Assembly (NCBI GenBank): GCA_029204225.1
Contig: CM055096.1
Span: forward strand, 69,709,444 to 69,773,443
Reading direction: 5' to 3'
DNA length: 64,000 nucleotides
Source: Diphasiastrum complanatum
Lineage: Eukaryota > Streptophyta > Lycopodiopsida > Lycopodiales > Lycopodiaceae
Of this stretch, positions 1-9,718 are shown one piece after another. Both the position numbers and the translations under genes were made by a program. How positions within the stretch are numbered: the stretch's first letter is position 1; each line of letters starts with the position of its first letter. The notes beneath the pieces were generated by a model, which had not been told where the DNA came from, did no database searches, and saw only the letters and a list, made by a program, of their open reading frames with translations.

Positions 1-65
1 TCTTTCACGAAGGCATCTCGAAAAAATTATATGATGTATAGTATTTGTGTATGGGTATTTTGCAG

Positions 66-459
66 GTCGCTAATCTCTCTGGAACTTTTTCTATGAATAG
101 CATTGTGAGAAGGCTTCCCTGGAGAATGAGTCCAGTTTGTTTTTTTTGACTTGGTTATGATATTGCAGGCGTTTTAGACCTGGATGAACTCCCAGTTCCC
201 ACTCAAAGTTCTAAAAGGCTGCCAGAGCTGCCAACTCTTGAACTGTTGGATTTCAATGGAAACCCTCCTCCCGATCAATTTAACTTAACCTATGGGCATC
301 AGGCACAAGTATCTGCCATGGATGAACGCACCACCAATGGTGCAGTGGAATTGACAACATCACCAAAAAATGAGGTTGACCTTCTCGACCGAAAGAGTTC
401 TGAAGAAGCTGAAGCTGCAAGCATCACACCAGTAGTTGCCAGCATTTGCCCACATGCAG
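66..459 (+). CDS. Gene A, first visible exon(s), uncharacterised plant protein
   Basis: Exon 169-459 is preceded by a T-rich tract and TATTGCAG and followed by a GT donor at 460. Its frame is open throughout and encodes an acidic, Pro/Leu-rich stretch (LDELPVPTQSSKRLPELPTL, then NGNPPPDQFNLTYGH). It leaves in phase 1, which matches the exon at 16,784. A further exon at 66-129 (VANLSGTFSMNSIVRRLPW) starts after TTTTGCAG and would join in frame, but the implied intron (130-168) is only 39 nt, unusually short for a plant, so that exon is doubtful. No domain is recognised. The upstream part of the gene lies outside the window. Being a real host exon is inferred from splice sites and phase, not from a recognised family. 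Confidence 0.55.
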
Positions 460-1378
460 GTTAGTTTTAATGTCTTTCCAATTCATTCATTATTCTTTTT
501 GTTTAACTCAATCCTGGAATTAAAGGAATGATTCTTTTATTTGACAAACTTTGATAAAGTTACGCAAGTATGCATATGTTCCTATGATTTGCAGTCTACT
601 TCTGAAATTATTTTTTTGGTATCATATAACTATAAAGATTCTCAATTTTTTTTTTTTAAACAGAAGGAGAAAGATCAACTCCTGTACACTCTACACTACA
701 TTTTGATAACTCGAAGTTTCATGTTTAGTTCAAGCAGTTTTAAGCAATTAACTAAGGGAAAGTCGATTTGGCAAAGCTTTGAAATTTGAAAAGACTGCTT
801 TGCGCTTTAAGTTCTGTTGGCTTAAAAACTATGTCTGGTTGTTTAATTGTTGTGATTTTTGTTTTGTCGCCTAGGAACTAATTTTTAGAAAAGAAACTTC
901 TAAGGGATATTAAATAATCCATGACCTCTTCAATATTGCATGATTGTGACGGAGTTTGAATACAATGGGTTTGTGAATGTGCATTTTAGATTGGGGTTGT
1001 GAATCATCTCTTTGGTAACAAAAGGTGGTAGCTTCCACATAAACACCTCCCTCTCAGGATGAAAAAAATCTTGAAAACTTTCGATGTGAAAAATTTAAAT
1101 CACAAAACATGATTTCATGTGCCAAACTCTAAACTAGGGGCCTCAAAGGCTAAATGAGGGGAAATAAGGCCTATAGCAAGGGGAAATTTTTTTCCTAGGC
1201 ATTCTCATGCATCAACAACCTTCCACCATGTGTCCCTGCATTGTCGGGTTGGAACTTTGGTGGGAATGCTATTCTGTCATTCCTTGATAGCCATGGTTTC
1301 AAACCTTTTCATTTCTGCCTATTGTCATATTGGCTATTTACACTTCTTGTTGGGATATAAAACTGTCATCGATGGACA

Positions 1379-1863
1379 TTGCAACATGTGGAATCCACGA
1401 GGATGATTTCGTTTATCACAGGCTTAGTTTTGCTAACCATCATTTTGTTAAGGGCTTCTACTGAGATATTTGCACCACGATATCATGGTCTTTATCAAAT
1501 CCTTCAGCGCTTGAGTCCTGTTGCATATCAACTCCAGCTTCCTCTTAATATGCATGCTTGTGATATCTTTCATGTGAGCCTGGTAAGGGGGCTGCTATTG
1601 AGGATGATGCTCCCTGCTCTTTCCTTTTTTGCCAACAACTATTTTATTAGTTGCGGGCCCGTTGCAAAGGCTATTTAAGAGCATGTTTTCTATCATACAC
1701 CCTTGCTTGCTGATCATGCTCATGCTCTTGCAAGGGCTATTCAATCCTAAGATGCTCATGTTACTATTACAGTCGATGTTGATGCTATTGTTCCTATTGG
1801 TGTTCCTTCTTGATCTTATTTTTCTTCATGCCCACAGGGGGGGCAACATTTTTTGATGGGGGA
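1379..1863 (+). pseudogene. Ty3/gypsy integrase C-terminal remnant
   Basis: The frame holds ASTEIFAPRYHGLYQILQRL followed by SPVAYQLQLPLNMHACDIFH and VSLVRG. This is the same block as the integrase C-terminal region of the chromovirus at 2.7-9.1 kb (STEKLAPRYYGPYCILDRL..ACDIFHVSLLR). It is on the opposite strand to that element and clearly more diverged. It ends in a purine-rich tract (GATGGGGGAG) abutting an LTR-like sequence, as expected for the 3' end of an LTR element. Everything upstream of the integrase C-terminus is missing. It is an older relative of the neighbouring element. Confidence 0.75.
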
Positions 1864-1864
1864 G

Positions 1865-2318
1865 AGTTATGGACTCACCATGTTTTACTCGCCTCGCCAT
1901 GCTTTTGTTACACATACACCCGTTTCATTCATTTGTTGGCCACAAGCCTTTTTATTCATTTACAAGCCTAAGAACCTTCTTCTGTAATTTATATTTAGGA
2001 TGAGCCAAGGGCCCAACTTATAATAGTAAATTACTTGGAGTGGGGATCCTTTAGGAGGGCGCACTGTTTCCCCTCCCAAAGTTTTTCCTGCCTTTGACTA
2101 TTTGAATCCTTCTTTTGGGGTTCCTCAAGTGACTAAAAATAGGCCTTACGTACATTCATTTTTCAGCTTATGACGTTGTATTGCTATTGCTTGTAGGCCT
2201 TTAGCCATTGATTTTATGTTATGCTATTTACCATTCTTTGAGGGAGATTGCTAGGTTGCTTCATGTAGTGTCAATTTATGCTTAATTGATGCTTAAATCT
2301 CTTATTCAGTTCATAACT
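1865..2318 (+). repeat. Old gypsy LTR (3' LTR of the remnant)
   Basis: It begins AGTTATGGACT directly after the purine tract and ends near CATAACT. These are the same end motifs as the 356-bp LTRs of the 2,669-9,106 element (AGTTATGG...TAACT). Shared internal words include TTGGAGTGGGGATCCT and GAGGGCGCACT. It is longer and highly diverged. The right boundary is approximate. Confidence 0.6.
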
Positions 2319-2631
2319 ATTGTAGACAAGCATCATCAAGAAACTCCACATGCTCCTTGAAGGACCAAAGGGCATCACACTCTTCAAGATAAAGATGTAC
2401 TTTGCAATGCTTACAATACCACTTGGTTCCTCGGCTATACATCCTCAAAAATTGTTTTTCTTGACTTTCTTGCAGATTCAATGCAAGGTTACATATACTA
2501 CACATGCGCCTTGTTTTATCCTCTTCCTTTGCCAATGTACATTCCGCTCTTCTTGGACAACCATATTGAAGTGGTGAAAGTTGGTGGATGCAATCCAAAT
2601 TCCAATCATTTTCCAATTGAAGCACCTTCAA
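2317..2631 (-). pseudogene. Possible piggyBac-like transposase C-terminal Cys-rich fragment
   Basis: A 104-residue frame contains RRMCSICN, then WYCKHCKVHLYLEEC about 40 residues on, followed by EH. The spacing of two CxxC pairs followed by a Leu/Val-rich CxVxLxxxxC-type segment resembles the C-terminal zinc-ribbon of piggyBac transposases (typically RxRCxxCxxxxxRKxTxxxCxxCxVPLCxxxCF). The catalytic DDD region was not found nearby, so this is at most a fragment. It sits exactly between the old gypsy LTR and the chromovirus. The family assignment is from motif spacing only; another zinc-binding element protein is possible. Confidence 0.3.
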
Positions 2632-2668
2632 AGTTTTATGATGAGAAATATCAGGATGAGACCTAGGA

Positions 2669-3024
2669 AGTTACAAGCTAAGATTCACTAGCTATGCTAG
2701 AAAGCAGGAAGAGAATGCTTAAGGAGGCTAAAGAGGAGCAATCATCATAAACTGAATAAAGGAATACAATGCTGCCCTACTTATACCCTCTCCCTGAATC
2801 AAATGGAGGATTCAAAAAAAAGGGAGGGAAAAGGATTTGGAGGGAAAATAGTGCGCCCTCTCAATAGGAGGACCCCCACTCCAAATGAATGTGACCAAGT
2901 CCTAAAAATATAACCAAATAGGGCCCAAGGCCAGTATATGAATAAAAAGGGCCCTTAGGCCTGCTTATGCATAATAACAATAAAAGAATGGACGCGGCGA
3001 ATGTAATGAGCCAAGTCCATAACT
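2669..3024 (-). repeat. 3' LTR of chromovirus
   Basis: It starts AGTTACAAGC directly after TAGGA and ends CCATAACT before CTCCCCTATAG, which is the complement of the polypurine tract. It matches 8,751-9,106 at equal length with about six substitutions. Confidence 0.95.
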
Positions 3025-3313
3025 CTCCCCTATAGAAAAACAAAGCCCTCCACCAGCTAGCAAGCATAATGACTATCTAAAAAAATAATGTAAGCATGCG
3101 AAATACTGAAAAATCACGAACTAATGGAAATACTGATGGAGAGGACATAAGTCGTCACAACAGATACCCCAAAAGCATCATAACTGTGTAAAGCAAGTAC
3201 TAAGCAAATACGACAAAAAAGAATAGTCATAACGAGCCGAATCATGAAGCGGAGGGAACATCTACAATGACATCTGTAGTAGAGGAGAGAACTAAAGCCA
3301 TGAGGGCTTGAGC

Positions 3314-4066
3314 CTAATCTGCCAATAATGGTTTATGATAAAATACATCAATAGGCTCCCAAGTGGCCTCCTCAAGAGGACGACCATCCCACTGTACTAA
3401 AAACTGAACCTGCCTGCGACGTCGACTGTACTGAAGGCGAACCTGATGGATGGCGGCTGGCAAAAAAGGGAACAACTCAGTCTCTGTAGGAAATGTGAGA
3501 TCGCGAGGAGCATCATCCTCAATGGCAGCTCGTAACAGGCTAACATGAAAGATATCACAAGCTCGTGTAGAATTAGGCAACTGTAACCAGTATGTAACAG
3601 GGCTGAGGCGATCCAAGATACAGTAAGGCCCATAATAGCGTGGTGCAAGCTTCTCAGTAGAAGCGTGACCTTGAACAAAGTGATGACGTGCAAAGCGTAA
3701 CCGGAGGTAAACCATATCACCAACCTGAAACTCAACATGACGTCGATGACGATCAACAGAAGTCTGATAGCGCTGCTGAACATGCTGTAAGTGAGTAGTA
3801 GCCCTAGCAATAAGCTCACAAGCACTGGATAAAAAAGAAGCAATGGTAACTGGTGTATCATCAGGAGGAAGAGGCACCCCTGGCAAAAGTGGAGCATACC
3901 CATGAGCCAATAAAGAAAGGTGAAACTCCAGTGCTGGTACTATTAGAGCTATTATAGCTATACTCTGCCAAACATAAATGCTTGTCCCAATCCTTCCCGG
4001 AAGGAGAAACAAAATGTCGAAGGTAATCCTCAAGGATCCGATTAAGGACCTCAGTCTGCCCATCAA
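3314..4066 (-). pseudogene. Chromovirus integrase C-terminus and chromodomain
   Basis: Contains QVGDMVYLRLR and APRYYGPYCILDRLSPVTYW (integrase C-terminal GPY/F-type module), then ACDIFHVSLLR. It ends with RRRRQVQFLVQWDGRPLEEA followed by TWEP, the FLVxWxGxxxxxxTWEP signature of a chromodomain. Chromodomains steer integration toward certain chromatin in chromoviruses. The frame is open to its stop but is separated from the integrase core by a frame change near 4,000. Confidence 0.9.
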
Positions 4067-4090
4067 CAGTAGAATGATAAGCAGTACCCA

Positions 4091-5932
4091 TCAGAAGCTG
4101 TACGTCCAAAACACGCATAAGCTCTGTCCAGAACGTAGATGTAAACTTACTATCCCGATCAGATAGGATAGTACGTGGCATACCATGCAGGCAAAAAATA
4201 TTTGATAGAAAAAGACGTGCGCAGCTGTGATAGTACTGCGGACCGGTATAAAGTGTGCCTGTTTCGAGAACCGATCTACCACCACCATACAAGAGTCATG
4301 ACCACGGCGGGTATGAGGAAGACCAAGGATAAAGTCCATAGAAATATCTGTCCACTGGCGATGAGGAATGGGCCAACTCTGGAGCAAACTAGCGGACTTA
4401 GCACGGGAGTATTTATTACGGGCACAAAAAGGACAATCACGAATAAGATGGGCTAGCTCAGACTTCATGGATGGCCAATAGAAATTGTCTTTAAGACGTG
4501 CATAAGACTTTTGAAAACCAAAATGGCCACCAATAGGGGAAGCATGAGCACCAGACAACAACTGAGGACGAATGGAAAGAGAACTGGGAATACATATAGC
4601 ACCATAGTGGTATAAACGATCATCAACAATACTATAAACCTGGAACTTCCGAGAGGACAAAAGGGGACGAGTATGATAAACATCAGAAAAGTCAGAACAA
4701 GACAAATATGCGGCCGGTAAATCATCAAACCAAGAATGAATTGAAGCAACAATACTATGTAACAATGCAGGAAGACGAGATAAAGCATCAGCGGCCGTGT
4801 TTGCCTTGCCTGGACGATACAAAATATCAAAATGAAAAGACTGTAAAAATTGTAACCAACGATATTGACGATCACTAAGATCACGTTGAGAAAAAAGATA
4901 ACGGAGAGACTGATGATCAGTAATAATATCAAAGGGAACACGATACAAATAATGATGCCATTTCTTAAGAGCATGGATGACAACAAGTAGCTCTTTTTCA
5001 TGTACAGAGTAACGTTGCTCATAAGAGCGCAAACGACGAGACTCATAAGCAATAACACACTCAGACTGACGGAGAAGAGCGCCTAAACCAATAGCACTAG
5101 CATCTGTCTCAACAATAAAACGCTGATCAAACTGGGGAAGACACATAACAGTAGCAAAAACAATGGCATGACGTAAAGCATCAAAAGTAGTTTGACACTC
5201 AGAAGTCCAAACAAAGGCATGAGACTTCTTTAGTAACGAATGAAGCGGAGCAGCCATAGTGGCAAAATACTTAACAGGACGACGAAGATAGGTTGCCATA
5301 CCTAAAAACATACGAACAGAATGAACATCAGTTGGGACAGGCCAATTCTCAATAGCCTGAACTTTTTGAGGATCAAGACGAATACGTCCACCACAAATAA
5401 GAAAACCCAAAAATTCGATTTCAGCCACGGCAAAAGAACATTTGGACAATTTGGCGAACAGTCGATGCTTAATAAGTAATTCAAACACAGAAGATAGATG
5501 TTTTACATGATCAGACAAAGAAGTACTAAAAACAAGAATTTCATCAAAATAAACTAAGACACAAACACCTAAAAGAGGACGTAAAATATTATTTATAGCA
5601 TTTTGAAATGTCGGTGGACCATTCTGAACACCAAAGGGAAGAACACGAAATTCATACAAACCCAAATGAGTACGAAATGTAGTGTTATGCTCATCAGAAG
5701 GATGCATCCTAATTTGGTAGTATCCAGAACGTAGGTCAATTTTGGAAAAGATGGAAGAAGTGCCAAGTTGATCAAAAAGGTCATCCATGTGAGGTATAGG
5801 ATACTGAGTACGGATAGTTAGCTTGTTTAAAGCACGATAGTCAATGCAAAGGCGTTTGGTTCCATCTTTTTTGGCAACAAGGAGGACAAGAGCACCAAAA
5901 GGACTATGGCTAGGAACAATGAGGCCCTGACG
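4091..5932 (-). pseudogene. Chromovirus reverse transcriptase, RNase H and integrase core
   Basis: The RT starts with a KKDGTKRLCIDYRALN block, then FSKIDLRSGYYQI and RVLPFGVQNGPPTFQ. The active-site motif reads VYFDEIL (about 5,540) where the family has YxDD. RNase H follows (VETDASAIGLGALLRQ; ITDHQSLRYLF). Integrase has the HHCC zinc domain (GGHFGFQKSYARLKDNFYWP, CPFCARNK) and the core start (WTDISMDFILGLPHT). A frameshift near 4,230 moves the reading to GMPRTILSDRDSKFTS, which carries the next catalytic Asp. The second RT Asp changed to Glu and the frameshift both argue for inactivity. Confidence 0.92.
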
Positions 5933-7023
5933 TTAAAGGGAAGCAATTTGGAGCTGGACCTCAACATGTTCATCTTTAGACATACGATATGGAGCACGAG
6001 AGGGTGGGGTAGCACCAGGAATAAGATCAATATGGTGGGTGACATCTCGTAATGGTGGCAGAGACGTAGGTTCTGAAAAGACCACATACCGATGCAATAA
6101 GTCAGAAATCACCTGAGGAAGAGGACCCATGGATGGAGCAGGAGGAGCAGCAACTGATGTACTTTGAATGATAAAAAGAGCTGCCCCCTGAGCCTTTGGT
6201 AGGCTACACATAAACTGCTTCCCGGTAACCAACTGATAGTCACCCTGGGAATCAATACCAGAAAGTAAATGATGCCGACCCACATGTGTAAAAGACAATG
6301 TCTGCTGAGAAAGATCCACAACAACAGTACCAAGGGATGAAAACCAATTTGCACCAAGAATAATGTCATAGCGCTCCAGAGGAATAATATAGAAACCTGC
6401 CTGTCCAGAGAAGTCACCAATGCTATAGTCCAAGCCCTGAAACATCTGAGAGCTGATAAAAGTATGTGAGCTAGCAACCTCGACACTGAGAGACTGTGTA
6501 GCAGAAATAGGTGTAGCACGAATCCTGGTGGAAATGTAACTGCTAATAAATGAGTGTGTACTGCCCGTATCCACCAAAGCAATATACTCTCGTCCCAAAA
6601 TGCGAACACGTAACCAAATAGAACGAGGACTAGGACGCCCAGCTCAAGTAGGATAAGCAAGCTGCGCATGGCAAGCGGCAAAAGCAGGATCATCAGGAAC
6701 GGGTCAGCCGACTCATCAACAGAATGTGGGTCAGGAGTATCAAGAAATTGGATATAAACATCAGAATTATCAAGAGTAAGAGCCTCATGGTAGAAAACAG
6801 CGGTAGGAGGACCAGGAGACTGTCGGCAATCACGGGCGAGATGATCTGGACTCTTACAGCGATAACAGAGGCGCTCCTGCGGAATCTCAGTGAACTCTGC
6901 GGCTGAATAACGACGAACAAAGGCAGGGCGAGGTGTAGAAGGGCGAGGGGGAACGATAGTAGAAGAAGCCAAAGTAGGAGAAGCAATGGAAAGAGGGCGA
7001 GAAAAATGAGAAGAAGTGGACAA
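5933..7023 (-). pseudogene. Chromovirus zinc knuckle and aspartic protease
   Basis: Reading from the high coordinate, a CCHC knuckle LCYRCKSPDHLARDC lies near 6,860 and completes gag. After a frame change, the aspartic protease carries ALVDTGSTHSFIS, which includes the catalytic D-T/S-G triad, and IILGANWF further on. A spacer then leads to APYRMS, the start of the RT region. The product would cleave the element polyprotein. The frame break between knuckle and protease and a stop at about 5,933 disable it. Confidence 0.85.
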
Positions 7024-7038
7024 CTCGGGATACTTATG

Positions 7039-7842
7039 CTACAGGGTAGTAGCTACGGAGATAGCATTTGAAAGAGTAGGAGGCCGAAAAGAGGAAACAT
7101 CATATCGTAAGGAGCCTCTAAGACCAGCAATAAAACGTGAAATAAGCTCTGTAGGATGAAGATCAGTAAACAGGTAAGAAAGCTCAGTAAACTGATCAAT
7201 ATAAGCAGTCAAATGACTAGTATGGCGAAGGCTACGAAACAGATCACGTTGGCGAACCAACCACTATGGGTCAATCATAGCCATACGAAGATCATGCCGA
7301 AAAGTAGGCCATATATGTAATCCCTCACGAGTAGGCTCAAAGCGATAGACACGCCACCAAGTCTGAGCTCGACCATCTAAATGTAACGCAGCCAACTGCA
7401 CTTTCTGGGTTTCAGTCTTGGGATACATAAGAAAATAGGTTTCTAACTTAGAGAACCAATTTTCCAATATATTCCCATCAGATGAACTAGAATAAGTAGT
7501 AAGCTGGATGCGATCATGAAAATCACGAGCAAAATGAGGCTCAGGATTACCTGAAAAAGTAGAAGAAGGAAATCTTGGTGGTGCGGAGGGAAATCCAGGT
7601 GGTGGTACAGAAGACCCGAAAGGAGACCCATAAGAACTAGCACTATATGAAGGGAGACCAAACGTACTACCAAAAGCACCTCCTGAAGATGGAGATGGAG
7701 CAGGGGCAGGCGTACTCAAAATAGAAAATAAAGGTGCTTTACCAGGATGATGAAGAATGTCTGGGGTGGTGGTATCCCCTCGTGGTAGGATAGTCTCAAG
7801 GCTAGAAAGAATATGATCAATACGACTCTCAAGATGATCCAT
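7039..7842 (-). pseudogene. Chromovirus gag
   Basis: The start MDHLESRIDHILSSLE is followed by a Ser/Pro/Gly-rich linker and then the retrotransposon gag core (ENWFSKLETYFLMYPKTETQ, LHLDGRAQTWWR). A stop interrupts at about 7,261. The reading continues as RSLRHTSHLTAYIDQFTELS and a typical gag C-terminal half (LISRFIAGLRGSLRYDV). Gag forms the particle around element RNA. The internal stop means no full-length product without readthrough. Confidence 0.85.
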
Positions 7843-8349
7843 GTGGGAATCAATATGTGTACAACGATCATCTAAAAAGCTCTGCAGAGGGTCTTGAAGA
7901 AGTCGCCATAGGGACTAAGGAAGAGACAAAAACCTGAGGGAGAGGACGTTTGTCGTCACTCCAACTTAGTCTAACTTCCAAAATCACCAAAAATGGCACG
8001 TAAGTCAATCAAGATGGATAATAATCAGAAAATGAGGGGCTGAGAAAGTAGAAGGTTTCTAACAAAATGGAAAAATGGAAAGAGGAGGGTGTGAGGCAAC
8101 AAATATGAATAGGAATAGGGGGCTGGAAAGAGCAGTATATGAGCAGAAAAGACAGCAAGTAGGTGCAAAAAGGAAGTGCAAAAAGGGCGCAAGCAATACC
8201 TGGGTGGGTGCTGATCCGTCGTTCACTCGGTAGTGCCAACAAAGAGAGGTAAAAGCTGAAGATAATAGGGCACTGGGCAGCAACTACCAAGATCCACAAT
8301 ATGTTGAAGAATAGGCTGAAAAAAGGTGCTAAAGTAAGGTGCCGAACAG

Positions 8350-8735
8350 CCTCCAATCAATAACCGAAACGGACAGCAAGTCGGTGAAAAGAATCTCTGA
8401 AAATGAGACGGTAGTAGGGCGTTGGACAATAGCTACCAAATCTGCAAAAACAATGAAAATCTGTCGAAAAAATCGACGAAAGTGATGGGTTAGCAGGACG
8501 CTGGACAGCCTCCACCAAAACTGCAAAAAATGATGAAGAAATCGTCAAAAGTGATGGGCAGTAGGGCGCTGGATAGCCACCACCAATCTGCAAAAATGAC
8601 GGAGAAAAATCAATGAAAGTGATGGGTGGTAGGGCGTTGGACGGCCTCCACCAATCTGCAGGAAGGTTGACGGAGAAAAATCGATGAAAGCGATGGGTGG
8701 TAGGGCGCTGGACAGCCTCCACCAATCTGCAGGAA
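8350..8735 (-). repeat. Tandem repeats in chromovirus 5' leader
   Basis: About five imperfect units of roughly 65-75 bp follow each other. Each carries a version of GATGGGTGGTAGGGCGCTGG, then CAGCCTCCACCAATCTGCA and an A-rich GAAAAATC segment. The array runs up to the primer-binding site. The sequence between it and gag (7,843-8,350) shows no further coding match. Confidence 0.8.
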
Positions 8736-8738
8736 AGT

Positions 8739-8750
8739 GCTCTGATACCA
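8739..8750 (-). promoter_or_regulatory. Primer-binding site (tRNA-Met type)
   Basis: The minus strand reads TGGTATCAGAGC immediately inside the 5' LTR. This is the usual plant LTR-element complement to the 3' end of initiator tRNA-Met. Confidence 0.9.
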
Positions 8751-9106
8751 AGTTACAAGCTAAGATTCACTAGCTATGCTAGAAAGCAGGAAGAGAATGC
8801 TTAAGGAGGCTAAAGAGGAGCAATCATCATAAACTGAATAAAGGAATACAATGCTGCCCTACTTATACCCTCTCCCTGAATCAAATGGAGGATTCAAAAA
8901 AAAGGGAGGGAAAAGGAATTGGAGGGAAAATAGTGCGCCCTCCCAATAGGACGACCCCCACTCCAAATCAATGTGACCAAGTCCTAAAACTATAACCAAA
9001 TAGGGCCCAAGGCCAGTATATGAATAAAAAGGGCCCTTAGGCTTGCTTATGCATAATAACAATAAAAGAATGGACGCGGCGAATGTAATGAGCCAAGTCC
9101 ATAACT
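8751..9106 (-). repeat. 5' LTR of chromovirus
   Basis: It is bounded by the tRNA-Met primer-binding site (complement at 8,739-8,750) and by the right TAGGA duplication at 9,107-9,111. A TATAAGTAGGG-like promoter segment reads on the minus strand at about 8,857-8,867. Confidence 0.95.
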
Positions 9107-9150
9107 TAGGAGAAGGTGGATGTAGTGCACATGTGCATAGCCAGGATATT

Positions 9151-9718
9151 GCTGCGAATCGTTTTGAGTGTCTTTGTTTTGCGGAAGCGCTGCTCTGTTA
9201 ATGTGCGCAATGGCAGGAACTAGATATGCTAATACAAATCATCGGCAATGCAACAATCAATCAAACAAAAATAGATTGCGCAAAAATACTGCTAGAAGAA
9301 CAAAACATCTTGGTATTTTCTTCTCTTAAAGTGAATCGACAGTGCGACGCGAAATAGCAGCCTGACGCTCGTCTTACAAAATTCTCTCTTCTTCTCTATC
9401 TTTTATTTATTTTTTGATTTCCGTTCTACATTTATATTCCACTAATTACCTAGTCATTACAAGGAGGTTTTTGCTAAACTATCAGCTTACTACGTATCTC
9501 CTCTTGTAACGTTGCCTACGACTGAGTGTGATAGTTTTGTTTCTCACGACTGCTGAGCTTCAAATTCGATAATTCGAATTACTCGACAGTTTGTTAGTTC
9601 ATGGTTCTTTTCAGCACTTGTAGACATTCGATAGTTTGGAAGCTTTCTGAACTGTTGGATCTTCAGATGTCGGTGTCGATGGTGTGTCAAACTATTGGCT
9701 ATTCAGGGAATGTGTCAA
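9151..9718 (-). repeat. 3' LTR of copia 1
   Basis: It begins TGCTGCGAATCG and ends GAATGTGTCA, and matches 12,636-12,974 over both ends. A stretch of about 230 bp in the middle (from about 9,265) is absent from the other LTR. Confidence 0.8.

Larger units (their letters stand above)
2669..9106 (-). mobile_element. Full-length Ty3/gypsy chromovirus, disabled
   Basis: Two 356-bp LTRs (2,669-3,024 and 8,751-9,106) flank gag-protease-RT-RNase H-integrase-chromodomain in gypsy order on the minus strand. A 5-bp target duplication TAGGA lies at 2,664-2,668 and 9,107-9,111. The primer-binding site TGGTATCAGAGC (minus strand, 8,739-8,750) is complementary to initiator tRNA-Met. A purine tract (TATAGGGGAG) precedes the 3' LTR. 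The LTRs end AGTT...AACT rather than TG...CA. I count about 6 differences over 356 bp between the LTRs, so the insertion is fairly recent. Several stops and frameshifts and a changed RT active site make it non-autonomous now. Confidence 0.95.
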
